NCBI RefSeq assembly: GCF_002127325.2
Contig: NC_035448.2
Location: forward strand, 86,446,587 to 86,510,586
Length of the DNA stretch: 64,000 nt
From: Helianthus annuus
Taxonomy: Eukaryota; Streptophyta; Magnoliopsida; Asterales; Asteraceae
Direction of reading: 5' to 3'
Numbering within the stretch: position 1 is the stretch's first letter; every line of letters starts with the position of its first letter. A program made the translations under genes and the position numbers. This document shows positions 1 through 11,847 of this stretch, piece by piece. The notes beneath the pieces are model-generated. The model was not told where the DNA came from and searched no databases. It saw nothing but the letters and a program-made list of their open reading frames with translations.

Positions 1-160
1 TTGAACCGAAAAACACAAAATTGAAAGGGTAAATGGTTTGATTTTGGAAAAATGACACTTAGGGTTTCATTTTCGGGGGAAACCGCTGCTATTAGGCTAA
101 AAATTTTCAGGTTTTCGAAACCGGGACGAAAAAATGAAAATTAGGTGTTACAGACGCCTG

Positions 161-200
161 AACACGGGGCCGTGTTCGCTGAACACGGGGCCGTGTCCAG
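161..200. repeat. Paired GC-rich dyad, Athila internal region
   Basis: Two copies of ACACGGGGCCGTGT lie back to back about 20 bp apart, just upstream of the ORF. Each is a dyad of six or more base pairs around a central GG. The same paired unit recurs at 1728-1923 and in the LTR at 3563-3790. Confidence 0.8.
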
Positions 201-267
201 CCCACTGTTTGCAGTTTTCAACCTGAATTTCCATGTTTCGCACTAACTTTTGCTGTATTCTTTTCAG

Positions 268-1410
268 ATGTCCAAATTCACACGGTTCAATGCCAGCGAA
301 CTTGACGCCAGGGCTCGCTACGAGGTCTTACAAACAAGGCCCGAAGAGTATCCAAGGAGAGCATGTACCGATCTTCTGACAATGGTAAACCAACTGGACC
401 GCTTCAACAACATAGTGACGGGTCCACTGCACGTTGCACTGACTACCCGACTTCGGTCGGTCCACCAATGCACATTGGAGTTCTATAGCACGTTCGTCTT
501 CAGCTCGAGACGCGACCCGTTTGATCACGAGGCGGTCGAGTTTCGATGTGGGGGTACGACCTATAGAACCTCCATGGCGCAGTTCGGATCAATCATTGGG
601 CTGTACAAAGACGAAGAAGCGGGGAACGAAGAGAATACCGGGGGACTGCGAGACTTGGACACAACAGAACGCCAAGCCGCATGGGCTCAAATCGGTGAGG
701 GGATCTACAACTCCAGCAGCACAAAGAGTACCAAATTGAGAGACCCGTTGTATCGCTACATCCACAGGCTCCTCACATACTCGCTGAACCAACGCCATGA
801 CAGTAGTGGCGTTGTTGGGGTTAGAGATTTGGTTGTCCTTCACTGCATCCACAACCGGAAGCCTCTCGATGTTCCTTACCTCCTACTGCGGAACATGCAC
901 TTGAACCGCCTTGCCTCTGCTCCTACACCTATCTTCTTCGGGGGATGGGTGTACCGTCTTTTCAAGCACTTCGCAAACATCCCGAAGTCCTTCGAAAGGA
1001 GTCCATGGTCGGGCCGGGTTGATTACCATATCTGCCGGGCCATGAACTTGCTCTATGAAGCGGAGGACGGGACGGTGAGCTTTCAAAGGACGCAAGGCTA
1101 CGCATGGAACCCGCAAGAGGCTCTAGTTCTTCATGCACCACCTCCACAGTACCAATACCCTCCCCAAGGCGAACAGGGTCAATCCTCCTCTCAAGGAGGC
1201 GGTTTTCCTAATTTCCAAAGTTTACATGATCTTTTGCAGGAAAACCTCATGTGCACCCGGAACACCTACAACCTCGCCAACAACACACACCTCCGGGTAG
1301 GAGCTATCGAACGCAGTGTCAACGATATACAAGATGATATCGGTAGCATCCGGGAGTACATGGCAAGGCAGGGAGGCGGAGGTGAAGACAGTGATGAAGA
1401 TATGGAGTAG
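268..1410 (+). CDS. Athila-type ORF in env position (plant retrotransposon ORF of unknown function)
   Basis: An open frame of 380 codons starts at ATG 268. The preceding TTG at 250 is in frame, but the ATG follows directly on a pyrimidine-rich TTCTTTTCAG, which looks like a 3' splice site and supports the ATG as start. Residues about 80-125 contain the segment FRCGGTTYRTSMAQFGSIIG followed by LY, which resembles the ATHILA ORF-1/plant transposon protein families (recognition by eye). The middle is basic and rich in aromatic residues. The C-terminus has a Pro/Gln stretch (PPPQYQYPPQGEQGQ) and an acidic end (GGGGEDSDEDME). I see no clear signal peptide or transmembrane helix, so a true envelope role is not supported. 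It is surrounded by CACGGGGCCGTG motifs and has no lesions, suggesting a fairly young copy. Confidence 0.65.
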   Translation: MSKFTRFNASELDARARYEVLQTRPEEYPRRACTDLLTMVNQLDRFNNIVTGPLHVALTTRLRSVHQCTLEFYSTFVFSSRRDPFDHEAVEFRCGGTTYRTSMAQFGSIIGLYKDEEAGNEENTGGLRDLDTTERQAAWAQIGEGIYNSSSTKSTKLRDPLYRYIHRLLTYSLNQRHDSSGVVGVRDLVVLHCIHNRKPLDVPYLLLRNMHLNRLASAPTPIFFGGWVYRLFKHFANIPKSFERSPWSGRVDYHICRAMNLLYEAEDGTVSFQRTQGYAWNPQEALVLHAPPPQYQYPPQGEQGQSSSQGGGFPNFQSLHDLLQENLMCTRNTYNLANNTHLRVGAIERSVNDIQDDIGSIREYMARQGGGGEDSDEDME

Positions 1411-3301
1411 GAGGCAGGGAGGAGCAAAGGGCTAGCTGGTGATGAGCCCACAGGTTTGGTTACCCTTCTTATCCATCGAACAATTCATGGCCTGCGTGCC
1501 ATTTGTCAAGACAATTTACTTTCCTTAACTACTTTTTATCTTTATTTTGTTTTTACTTTATGTTTGGATAATATTTGACTATGGTAAGATTAGGATGGTT
1601 TGTGCTTGGTTGGATGGTATTGAATGCTTGAACCGGTGCAACGCAAGAGTTAGAATGCTAAACATTAGCACTCACAGCCCTAGGAGGAAGAAACCGGGAG
1701 AAAACCCTATTTTTCTGGCTAACAGACTGTCCACACGGGGACGTGCCCAGCCGACACGCCCCCGTGTCCATCTCCCAGTTCTGCTGTTTGGCTACTGACC
1801 TGCAGATTGTTGTCGGACACGTGGCCGTGTTCACCCAACACGCCCCCGTGTTCACCCTCTGTAAGTTTTTCGTTACTGGCAGTTCGCCACGGGGCCGTGT
1901 CCAATGGACACGGGGCCGTGTCCAGAGTGCGAGTAACACAAATCTTTGTTTTTAAACACACTTTTACATATTCTAATCAACCAAAAACTCTATTTTTGGA
2001 CACATTGAGGACAATGTGTAATTTAAGTGTGGGGGGGATGCTAAAACCTTGGAATTTTGCAAAATCCTAAAACAAGCCTTACACAAAACTCTATTGGAAC
2101 CGCTAAACACCCCAAATTTTTTCAAAAACTTTTTCATTTTTATTATTTACTTGTCTTAGTTTAAGTTGGGAATAACAAGTTATAAAAGGGTTATATTTTT
2201 ACAAACTTACAACCGATAGCGTCGTGATAAAAAGAACTAACATAAGAAAATTATGAACCGGTATAACAAGTCTAGCTAAAATTCGATTATATATGCTTGA
2301 TCACATTAAAAAACCCATTCCCACAAAAAGTGAGTTTTGAGCCTTTATTGAGCATAAAAATACACACATTTAGATTAAATGCTCATTTTTCGTTTCTTGT
2401 GTGAATAGCCGCTCGGTCTTTACAAATCTAGAACTTGCCACGACGATACATTCCCGGTCCTTACCAACTTAAACCCAAGTAAGTAAATGATGGAGGCATT
2501 AGGACTAACTATTTTTCTTTCAAAACCATTATTTTTCATTTTCTTTTACCTACCCAAAATCCCCCTAGAAAACCCCTTTGAGCCTAAACCTTTCATTTCA
2601 TTACCCCCAAAACAATTTTTTTTACCCACCAAAAACCTTTTTCATTTTTTTTTACCTTTATTTTAGTAACAAACTCGGTTTTTCATAAACATACCATTTA
2701 AGGTGATCAAAAAAAAAAAAAAAAAAAAAAATGATGAAGTCAAAAACAAACATAAGCTACAAAAAGCTTGTTTGGAGAAATACTTCAAAAAAATAAATGT
2801 CACCATAAATAAGGTATTTCACGAAAACCGACACTTGTTACGATTTTCGCCCTTTTCACTAACCACTAACCAACCACCCACCTTTAAACCCAAGCCTTCA
2901 CCCCAAAAGACCTCTTGATATTTACAAAGGTAAAAAGTTAAAAAGGAGGAGGATTGATCGCTTGGCAAGCATATGGAGAATGTAAATCCGTGCCGCTCTC
3001 GAGCGATTCACTTAAATATACACCTTCGGCCGAGTGATTGAGTGATCTCCCGTGAGGTATGTGAACTTGTATATAAATGAAATTTTAATAAGGCATGCTA
3101 TGCCCAATTAAGTAGTTTATCTTATGAAAAGTTCAAAATAAACCATGACGAATAAGATTGTAAATAAAATAAAAATAGAACCTATACAAACCTTGGATTC
3201 CCGACACTCTAGGACAAGTTAAAAAACTTCTCTTCTACCTATTCCATTTGGGAGTGTAAAGCCACATTAAAAGAGTTTTGCTTGAGGACAAGCAAAAGTT
3301 C
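1411..3301 (+). other. Non-coding 3' internal region of the Athila-like element
   Basis: No credible coding sequence is present. The region holds three more paired dyads at 1728-1923, a purine tract AAGTGTGGGGGGG near 2022-2038 that resembles an internal polypurine tract, and A- and T-rich runs, including an A run at 2709-2731. Long 3' non-coding regions are usual in Athila elements. Confidence 0.6.
1728..1923. repeat. Cluster of three paired CACGG-NN-CCGTG dyads
   Basis: Pairs are seen at about 1728-1770, 1814-1855 and 1886-1923. Individual units vary in the middle (CACGGGGACGTG, CACGTGGCCGTG, CACGCCCCCGTG, CACGGGGCCGTG), but the approximately 20 bp paired spacing is kept. Confidence 0.75.
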
Positions 3302-3316
3302 AAGTGTGGGGGTATT
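3302..3316 (+). promoter_or_regulatory. Polypurine tract of the Athila-like element
   Basis: AAGTGTGGGGGTATT directly precedes the 3' LTR start TGATGTG. It would prime plus-strand DNA synthesis. A sister tract lies near 2022-2038. Confidence 0.75.
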
Positions 3317-3562
3317 TGATGTGTGTAAAATGCAACATATAAAACACATCAATTAAGGCATAAAACTAACCCTTTTTAAGTACTAATGTTGGAAAAAGAG
3401 TGTTTTTGTCTTCCTTTTGTATTTTCAGGATGAAATGAGCTCAAAATCACAAAAGAAGCAAAAAGACCACTAATTCTACCATAAATACAAGAAAAGGGAC
3501 AAAAGTAAACTGCCCGGACCCTCAACGGCATCTCCCAAGACAAAGAAGAAGAGAACAGAGTC

Positions 3563-3790
3563 TGAACACGCCCCGTGTCCAGTGAACACGGGGGCGTGCC
3601 CAGGAAGCAGCAGAAAAGACAAACCAGTAGAAGCTTCCATTGCTCACCACGGGGCCGTGCCCAGCGGACACGGGGGCGTGTTGAAAGTACAGCAGGTGCA
3701 TTAATTGTAATTCGCAATTACAATTAATGAAGAGAGAGAATGTCAGACGGGCACGGGGCCGTGTCCAGCGGACACGGGGCCGTGTCCAGC
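3563..3790. repeat. Three paired GC-rich dyads upstream of the LTR promoter
   Basis: Pairs at 3563-3602, 3645-3682 and 3750-3790 are built from CACGGGGCCGTG-like units. The last is two copies of GACACGGGGCCGTGTC. They end 13 bp before the TATA box, so they lie where enhancer or factor-binding sites would be expected. Confidence 0.8.
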
Positions 3791-3803
3791 GTTCTGTTCA
3801 GCC

Positions 3804-3811
3804 TATAAATA
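3804..3811 (+). promoter_or_regulatory. TATA box of the Athila-like LTR
   Basis: CCTATAAATAGAGG is a near-perfect plant TATA context. A pyrimidine-rich stretch (TTCCATTCTCTCTCATCCC) begins about 20 bp downstream and is a likely transcript start region. Confidence 0.7.
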
Positions 3812-4423
3812 GAGGAGCTTGGTTCCATTCTCTCTCATCCCTTGGCACACCACCTCTCTCACACTTCATCCACCACCCATCACCACCATAACACCATCAT
3901 CCACCACCATCATCCATTGTCCATCATAGAGTGTGTGAGTCGTCTCGGGATCCAAGATTGATCGTAAGAGTTCTTGACAATCAAGGCCATGTTTGCCTAA
4001 GTCTCTTACATCACTTGGTGAAGACAAGTGTTTAGTATAATACTTTTTATTTTTAATCTTTTGCACTTTTTATTTGGTTTTGTATTAATGACTTTAATAA
4101 CTAGTTACTTATGTTGAAGGTGATCTTTCCTTATCGTTTGTCCGTGGTGTCTTGGCATTATTTTACTGTCTATATAAAATAAAAGATTTTCACCATTCAT
4201 ATCTCCACGGTCTATATGGAGGTATGTTGGCTACCCGGTCGGGGGTTAAGGGAATGGTTTGGTAAAGGTCTTGCCCTTGTTCAGCGTTTAGAGGTCCTGC
4301 TTGGGACCTGGGTCAAATTTAATAGGACCGCCTTCAATGCCCATGGGTATTGGATGGCGGGGAGCCAAACTCTTTGACCCCCTCATAAGCTAACTACTAT
4401 TAATACTATAACCCGGCTATTTA

Positions 4424-4609
4424 GGACTGTATCCCTGCTGACTCAGACTACTTAGTCGAGGGTAACGTCACCGCCGAAAACGGGGCCTACCATAATTTGC
4501 ATTAATAACTTAATTCATTATCTTTCAATAATCCGACCCTTTAGGATTGTATCCTTGCTGACTCAAACTACTGGGTTGAGGGTAACGTCGCCTTCAAAAG
4601 AGGGGCCTA
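4424..4609 (+). repeat. Direct duplication in the LTR (two copies of about 65-70 bp)
   Basis: A segment starting at 'GGACTGTATCCCTGCTGACT' is repeated about 120 bp later as 'GGATTGTATCCTTGCTGACT'. Both copies continue into 'GAGGGTAACGTC' and end in 'GGGGCCTAC'. The copies differ by substitutions, so the duplication is older than this insertion. Confidence 0.65.
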
Positions 4610-5010
4610 CTACAATAACTAAGATAATCTCTTAAACAAGTGCAAAAGTGCGAAAATAATCAAAGGTTATACTAATACACGTGTCGGATCCAAGTGATTC
4701 ATCTTGTCTATCTGTTTTTATTTTATTTTATTTTTCAGCATTTAGTTAGTTTTTATTTTTCTTAGTTTAAAACATTTTTCTAACTTTTTGATTTGATTAG
4801 ACGTTGAGGATAAACCGGTATTAAAAGCTCTTGTGTCCTTGGACGACCTCGGTATCTTACCAACACTATACTACGTCCACGATGGGTGCACTTGCCCATA
4901 TGTGTGTTTAGTGTTAGTAAATATCGTGTTTTATAAATTTAAAACTTGGCTAAAAGTGTAAAAAGGGCTTAAATAAACATCTAAAAACATATACACACTT
5001 ACGCACATCA

Positions 5011-5418
5011 CCATTCCCAAAAGAAGAAGAACCATGCCATATGGTTGTTCTTACAAAGAATTCTGGTCCTGTAAACCAATAGAATTCTTAGGCAATGAAG
5101 GACCCATTGCAGCCCTAAGCTGGATAGAGAAAACTGAGGCCGTTCAAAAAATAAGCAAATGTGCTGAAGAAGATAAGATACTGTTTGCTTCGAATCTGTT
5201 TAAAAATGCAGCCCTAGAATGGTGGAACACTATCCTCCAGTCAAGAGGAAGTGATAGGGTTTATAACATGGAATGGGAGGAATTTAAAAACATGGTAGAA
5301 AGAAAATTCTGCCCTCCCAATGAAAAGGAACAGGTAGCAAATAAGTTTCGGAATCTTAGAATGACCGGGGTAGACAGTAAGGGTTACACTACATTCTTTG
5401 AATATGCTAGGATAGTAC
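5011..5418 (+). pseudogene. Element D gag, N-terminal fragment
   Basis: This is the frame containing GCSYKEFWSCKPIEFLGNEG and, further on, ALEWWNTILQSRG and WEEFKNMVERKFCPP. These are the hallmarks of the retrotransposon gag capsid domain (Retrotrans_gag type). The fragment is cut on the left by the Athila-like LTR and on the right by element A after FFEYARIV. An apparent ORF continues past 5418 into A's LTR, but that tail is not gag. The ATG at 5034 is internal to the domain and is not the real start. Confidence 0.75.
5414..5418. repeat. Target site duplication of element A, left copy (AGTAC)
   Basis: AGTAC directly precedes TGTCACACC at 5419. The identical AGTAC follows the right LTR at 27552-27556. 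A 5 bp duplication is normal for Ty3/gypsy integration. Confidence 0.9.
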
Positions 5419-7664
5419 TGTCACACCCCGACCACGTAAAACAACAAAACGTGGCGGAAACGTCGGGGAGTGTTGTAACAGAATCATTGTTTCACAACCA
5501 TGGATTAAACAAATTTCGTATTATTGAATTAAATGAGTTACAATGTCTTAACAATAAAGAAACATAACAAAAATTAACTAGTCTTGCATCTTTTAATGTC
5601 ACTAAGGTCTCGTCCAATCCTATGTGAGCATGCATCAATATCATCATCAAATATCATCAACTATTGTACCTGAAACACATGTGAAAATACGTCAGCATAA
5701 AAATGCCGGCGAGTACATAGGTTTTATGAAAAATAGGATCCATGACTTAGGTTTAAGAAAATGTTTAACCAAAAACTTGTCATGAATCCAGTTTAAGTGT
5801 TTGCTTTTATAAAACGTTTGAAAATCGATGATAGATATGTATAGTCAAAAGAATGATGTAAGGTTAAATGAATAACCAAGTAAAAATGAGTTTGTATAAA
5901 ACAAACTATTTTGTAAAACAATGTCATGTGAAAAATATGTTATTTGTGTAAAAATGTATAAATCCAAATGAATGATTTAAATAACGCTACGCCATGTAAT
6001 ATAATACAAGCACTTATATATAGGAAGTACCAGCGGCGTATCCACCATGCTTGTATCACATTACACACGTCTCGTTACTCAAATCACTTACCCACATAAA
6101 CCATCAATGTAAATTGCCCACGTCTAAACCGTTGTCAAATGTCAATCAAGTAATGTGTAAACAAAATGTCATGTATGGCAAGTGAAATATGTAACAACCA
6201 AACCATAGGTAAGAATGCACAAACAATGTACTAAGTATGCGACGGGTGGACATACCTAGCATGATACAAAGTATAAAATGTCTTGTAAAATGATGTACTA
6301 AATATGCACACAATGGGCATACATAGCATGTGATGTAAAATGTACTAAGTATGATAAACATACATAGCATAAAATGTCATGTAAAACGATGTACTAAATA
6401 TGCACACAATGGGCATACATAGCAAAAACGTAATAAAATCATGTACTAATAGTGTACTAGTGAACATAGCAAGTATATGATATAAAAGCATGAAATCATG
6501 AAAGTAACAAGTAGGCACATGTGTTTCACCCCAAAATGTTTGAAAAACAGTAAAAGAGGGGTCTACGTACTCACTTGAGATTGCTTAGAAGTCCTAGGAT
6601 AACCACCAAGCAATGCTAGAAGATCACGGAATCAAACGGCACCTAATATAGGTATCTACATTAATAAACGGACCTATCGGAGGATCGGGTAGTACGAGGG
6701 TTCGTAAACCAAATAAGTATGGGAACTTATGTAATATGGTTTAACAAAGCCTACGTACTAAAACGAAACCTATCCTAAGTGCTTTTGACCCATTACGACC
6801 CGTTTAGGTAGCTTACGCTACTTTAACGCCTCGCACGCGTAAAACGCGTTCGGATATGCCTTAACATGTCTAATATTGTTGCTAAATCAGTTTAGATGTC
6901 AAAAATTAAGTTACATATGCTTAAAAAGAATTTATGCGTAAAAAGAGCATTTTGGTAATTTACCTAAGGCATATAAACTACCTATCATACCAGTACTTAA
7001 ACGACGTGACCATAAGGTATAACCTCGGAAGGTTATTCCCTATACAACTATGGTCACCTAAAGTGGTTGGTCGGATCCTAATGATCGACCAAATGGGTCG
7101 GGTTCGAAAGTATAAGCGATTGATTAGATCGCTTACCTTTACGACCCTAAACAAGCACAATTCTAAAAGCGACAAGCTAAACATGCTAGAACATGTTTAA
7201 TAAAGTTAGAAAACAGGTTTGGTATCAAAACAAACGGTTTTGATACCCTAGAGTAGTTTGGTTACAAAATACGCGAGGAAACGCATTTTGGCCGAAACTA
7301 CGACTCGTCACTGAGCCTAGATAACATGGTAATCAATGGGTATAGTCACTAGGGACTATAACCATCGTGATTACGCTCACGTTATGAAGTTCAAACGAAC
7401 TTCGCGTTGACCACAAACTGGTCAATGCAGAAAGTCAAACGCAGTTTGACTTTAACGCTAAAACGAATGAAAAACGCGAAAGAGTACTTACAGAAGGTCC
7501 CCGCATGCTCTTGATCCGATTTACTCTCAGGTATGAAGCATAAACTTCAACTTAGAGAGCCAAAATCAGATCAAGTGTGAGTTGGAGGAATGAATGAGGG
7601 TGGGTATTTATAGGAATTCAAGAGCCGTTTAAGATCGTTTCTCGAAGATTGAGCTTCGATCTAC
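5419..7664 (-). repeat. Left (3') LTR of element A, first segment
   Basis: It matches the right LTR from 24255 onward with scattered substitutions. It lacks about 33 bp that the right copy has near 25688. It contains ACTTAC near 7488 (donor-like GTAAGT on the - strand) and TATTTATAG at 7605. Element B interrupts it at 7663/7664. Confidence 0.85.
7659..7663. repeat. Target site duplication of element B, left copy (ATCTA)
   Basis: ATCTA at 7659-7663 is repeated at 20160-20164. The undisturbed site in A's right LTR (near 26520) has a single GATCTAAGCC. One extra C (7664) stands between the duplication and the LTR start TGTCAC. Confidence 0.75.
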
Positions 7665-10261
7665 TGTCACACCCCGGCCGCGTAAAACAACAAACTGCGG
7701 CGGAAACGCCGGGGAGGTGAGTGGCGACAGAATTATTGTTTCAACAACCATGGCAATTAAAGTTATGTATTATTAAAATTTAAAGTTACATTGTCTTTGA
7801 GTTCAACTAAAACTACATAATAACTGTCTTTTAAGTCACTAAGGCCCGAGTCCGCCTAAGTGTAGCACAAACACCCTTATGCATTAGCACCTGAAACACA
7901 TGTAAAAATAGGTACGTCAGCATAAAAATGCCTGTGAGATACATAGGTTTTGTTTATGCAGATTCATGACTTGTATTTGAAAGAAGTGTTTAATAAAGTG
8001 TAGTCATGAATCTTATAAAATGTTTTCCTTTGTAAAACCATGTGAAAAAATCAATGAAAATCAAATGATAATGAATGAACAATGCATGGTTAAATAAATA
8101 ACCAAGTGAAAATGAGTTTGTATAAATATGTGAAATTTGTAGGACAATGTCATGTTTTTGTATAAAATGTTTCATTTCTTGTCCAAGTGGTTTATATAAC
8201 GCAACGATGTATAATACGATAAAAGCACTTATATATAGGAAGTACCAGCGGCGTATCCACCATGCTTTTATCATATAACACATAGCCCCGTTACATAACT
8301 CACTTATCAATAACCAACCCAAATGTCTTGTTCCATGTCAAAATATGTATGTGTAAACCGTGTACAATGTCATGTGTATCATGTATAACCAATGAAATGC
8401 ATAGCAAGTAGGAAATCATCTACTTAACTATGTAATGATGTCTATTGTGAAAACAAATGTCATGTATGGTAAATAACTAGAAGTTACTCAACCCCATAGA
8501 AAATGTACAAAACATGTTTTTGAATAAACCTAAGTTTAAATCAAATGTTATGCTTTGCAGAAAAACAATGCTTTATGATTACAAACATTTATGCAGTAAT
8601 GTTAATCGCATACATTCAAGCCTTGAGACTGTGGCGACAAACCCTTAAACGAATTAAAGGTTCATCTAAAGTTATGTAGTCGGATTCTGTCATCCCCAAC
8701 TTCCAAACAAACCTAGGAAGTCGGAAACGGGAGTTGTCAATTCCTATGGTACCATTACATAAGTCCGAGCGGCGTGATCAATGTTAATGAATGTATTATT
8801 GTCCCGATTAAACACACCAAATGTCATAACCAATGTAGCATGTGAAAACCATGTACTAGGAATGCTAAGTAAACATGCCTAGTAGAAATGTTCATGTAAA
8901 ACAATGTGCTAGCATGCTCAGTAAACATACATAGCAGAAATGTCATGTAAAACAATGTGTTCCATATGCTAAGTAAACATATGCAACAAATGTGTAACAA
9001 AGCAATGTGCTAGCATGCTTGACATACATAGCAAAACACAATGGAAAGCATGTACTATATATGTACTAGGTGAAAGTAGCATGTTTATGTCATAAAAGCA
9101 TGAATGCACGAAAGTAACATGTATGTACATGTGTATCACCCCAAAATATTTGAAAACGGTAAAAGAGGGGAACTATGTACTCACTTGGGATTGCTAATTA
9201 ATCTTGAGAATAAGACCAATTTAAGCTCCAAGGGTCACGGAATCAACCGGCACCTAGTATAGGTAACTATGTTAATAAACGGCCCTAAATCGAGAGATAG
9301 GATAGAATGAGGTTCTATAAATCAAATGAGTAGTTGAACTCATATGGTATGATTTAATAGTCCCAACATTCTGATTGGAAAGCCTACCTAAGTACTTTTG
9401 ACCCGTTTCGACACATTATGGTAACATAAGCTACTATAAGGCGTCGTTAGCGAAAAACTATGTCCGGATGGTTAACTATGTGCTATGCCAAGTCTTACAT
9501 GCCCAATAATCCCTAAACATGTTACTAAATCAGATTACATGTCAAAAATATGTTCACATAATCAAAATACGGATTTTAGCTTCAAAAGGGCATTTTGGTC
9601 ATTTCCTATGGGCATACAAGCTAACTAGCAAATGACTAACCAATCCTATGTGATCATAAGGTATAACCTCAGAGGTTATTCCCTATGTAACTATGATCAC
9701 TAACTAAGCTTGGTCGGATCCTAAAGATCGACCAAACGGGTCGGGTTCGGAAGTATAAGCGGTTGTTTAGACCGCTTAACTTACGACCCTAAACAAGCAC
9801 AAACTAATAGTGTCGAGTTAGACATGTCAAAACATGTCTAACCTACTGATTTGGTATCAAAACAAAGTGTTTGATACCCTAAAGTAGTTCCGTTGCAAAA
9901 TGCGTGCTAAAACGCATTTTGACCGAAACTTTGACTCGACACTACAACTAGCTAACGTGGTAATCAGCGGTTACAATCACGAAGGATTATAACTATCGTG
10001 ATTACAATCACGTTTCAAAGTTCAATTGAACTTTGACTTGACCAATTAATGGTCAAAACCGAAAGTCAAACTGTTGGCCAAACGTTTGACTTTCTGCACT
10101 ACATAAGGAAAAAGCCAATAAAAGAATGAAAGAATGCTCACTAAGGGTCCTTACTATCTTTTCTACAAGAAAACAAAGTCCCAATTGCTTGAGAGAGAGC
10201 TCCAAAGCAGATTGAAGAGAAGAGAAATGAGAATGAGCAATGAAATGAGAAGGGAGCATGG

Positions 10262-10271
10262 CTATTTATAG
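10262..10271 (-). promoter_or_regulatory. TATA box in element B left LTR
   Basis: On the - strand it reads CTATAAATAG, followed by a pyrimidine-rich leader. The identical site in the promoter-bearing right LTR is at 19068-19077. Confidence 0.6.
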
Positions 10272-10463
10272 TTGTTGTGAAGTAACAAGATCATCACAAG
10301 TGTTTTGATTAGCCATTAAGCAATGAATCACAACCATACACTTGTTACAAGCAGGTTAAAAGCCTTGGTGACCACTTAACTTGCTCAACACACCATAAAT
10401 TTACCATAACAGCCCCTAAAGATCAAACAAAATGCTAAAAACCAACTTCTGGTCGCTGGGCAT

Positions 10464-10502
10464 CCCTTACGGTCCGTAAGGGACTCCTTACGGTCCGTAA
10501 GG
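10464..10502. repeat. Paired dyad CCTTACGG-T-CCGTAAGG, element B left LTR
   Basis: There are two perfect 8 bp dyads around a central T, 22 bp apart, about 200 bp upstream of the TATA box on the transcribed strand. The second copy, in the right LTR, is at 19270-19308. Confidence 0.85.
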
Positions 10503-11355
10503 CCCCTGCAGATCAGCAATTTTTGCTTTTTGACAACTTTGGCCCCTGCACTTGTTTGAGTTCATTTCAGGCACTTTTGACACCCGTTAAGCCATTTTCA
10601 AGGCTCCACAAGGTCAATAAAGTTTAGGGGACTCAAAATATGCTTTGAAAACTCACGGATGTCGGCTCGTTTGGTCGTACGGTTGCGTTGTTCGGCTAAT
10701 TACGACGGAAATCGTAACGAGCGCGAAAACGATCCAAATTGCGAAACGAATGGAATTTTTGCATGACGATCACTAAAATAAAAATATTTTAGTGTGTACA
10801 AAAATTTTGGATGTCCAGATGTGGTCAGAACGTAAGATACGCGCGAAAATGCAAACTTACGCCGTTTTTTGACACTTTTAGTCCTTGTAAGATCATATAA
10901 GCATGTTTTCTCACACCGAACCTATCAAAGCTTATTTCTAAGCCATATTTAGGTTATATATGGTATGTTTAACTTATGATCAAGTTCTGGACTGTACGTT
11001 GCCCTACGAAAAGACATACTTTTGCAAGTTGACGCAAATAGTCCCTGAGAGCGAATAAACTTGTTTTTGCCATACCAAAGTCTTTAAAACTTATTTCTAA
11101 GTTATGTATAGGTTATTTAAGGTATGTTAAGTTTATGATGATGTTCCGGAGTGTTTGTCGCGTTAAACTGATCGTGTTAACGCATCAGTTCGTGTATAAC
11201 TTTCCAGAAAGCGATAAAGAGTTCAAAATCGATCAAAAATCAACACGGGCACAAAACCAAACATAAATGACAAACATTGGGATCAAAACACACTGTTTTA
11301 TTAATATTGTATTGTTCAGAGTTTGTAAAATGATATCAGAAGCACAGATGTCACA

Positions 11356-11375
11356 GTCTCCTCTACTTCAGGAAA
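11356..11375 (-). promoter_or_regulatory. Polypurine tract of element B
   Basis: On the - strand, GAAGTAGAGGAGAC directly precedes the 3' LTR start TGTGACA. It overlaps the end of the pol frame, whose stop codon is at 11368-11370. Confidence 0.7.
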
Positions 11376-11844
11376 TTTCGTCCCGAAATTTATTTAGAAG
11401 AAACTTGTGAAATAGATGCGGATATTTCGCTTTCATCTGATCTTCACGTTCCCAAGTAAACTCTGGGCCACGTTTAGATTCCCAGCGAACTTTGACCAAT
11501 TTAATTCATTTGCCCTTTAACTGTTTAAACGAACGGTCCACTATCTCCACAGGTTTCTCAACAAAATGCATCGTGTTATCAACACGAATTTCATCAAGTG
11601 GTATGTGGAGGTTCTCATCAGCTAAACACTTTCTGAGATTGGACACGTGGAATGTTGGATGAACATTTCGAAGTTCAGGAAGTAGCTCAAGTCTGTAGGC
11701 TACTTTTCCGACTCTTTCAACGATCTTCAATGGTCCAACATAACGAGGTGCAAGTTTTCCTTTCTTCCCAAATCTAATCACACCTTTCCAAGGGGATACC
11801 TTGAGTAGGACGTGATCACCAACTTGGAATTCCAAGGGCTTGCG

Positions 11845-11847
11845 TCA
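11845..11847 (-). other. Premature TGA after the integrase core
   Basis: The frame reads [19 protein letters not shown]. The expected residue is Arg, again consistent with CGA to TGA. A third TGA follows at 11506-11508, before the chromodomain-like tail. Confidence 0.8.

Larger units (their letters stand above)
1..5010 (+). mobile_element. Athila-like Ty3/gypsy element, 3' part (internal region plus 3' LTR)
   Basis: The left part runs off the window. What remains is an intact ORF (268-1410), about 1.9 kb of non-coding internal sequence, a polypurine tract ending at 3316, and a complete LTR (3317-5010). The orientation comes from the ORF, the purine tract and the TATA box, all on the + strand. 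The AAGTGTGGGGGTATT purine tract, the long LTR and an ORF in the env position are typical of the Athila/Tat branch. The element sits inside the gag of element D, which resumes at 5011. Its own gag, protease, RT and integrase are not in the window. Confidence 0.75.
3317..5010 (+). repeat. 3' LTR of the Athila-like element (1694 bp)
   Basis: It starts TGATGTG and ends CACATCA, a perfect 7 bp terminal inverted repeat. It contains dyad pairs at 3563-3790, a TATA box at 3804 and a duplicated segment at about 4424-4609. The next base (5011) is gag sequence of element D. The matching 5' LTR lies outside the window, so the target duplication cannot be checked. Confidence 0.8.
7665..11355 (-). repeat. 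Left (3') LTR of element B
   Basis: Starts TGTCACACC and ends TGTCACA. It includes a degenerate repeat region (about 8840-9065), a TATA context at 10262-10271, paired dyads at 10464-10502 and an A/T-rich right third. No coding sequence is present; an ORF at about 7990-8322 has no recognisable content. Confidence 0.9.

Noticed and set aside
268..1410. Envelope protein
   Set aside because: The position fits, but no signal peptide, transmembrane helix or glycoprotein features are visible.
2703..2918. Frame starting with a poly-Lys run
   Set aside because: Caused by an A run in the Athila-like 3' non-coding region.
5419..5567. Extension of the gag frame past 5418
   Set aside because: This part is the LTR of element A read by chance in frame with D's gag.
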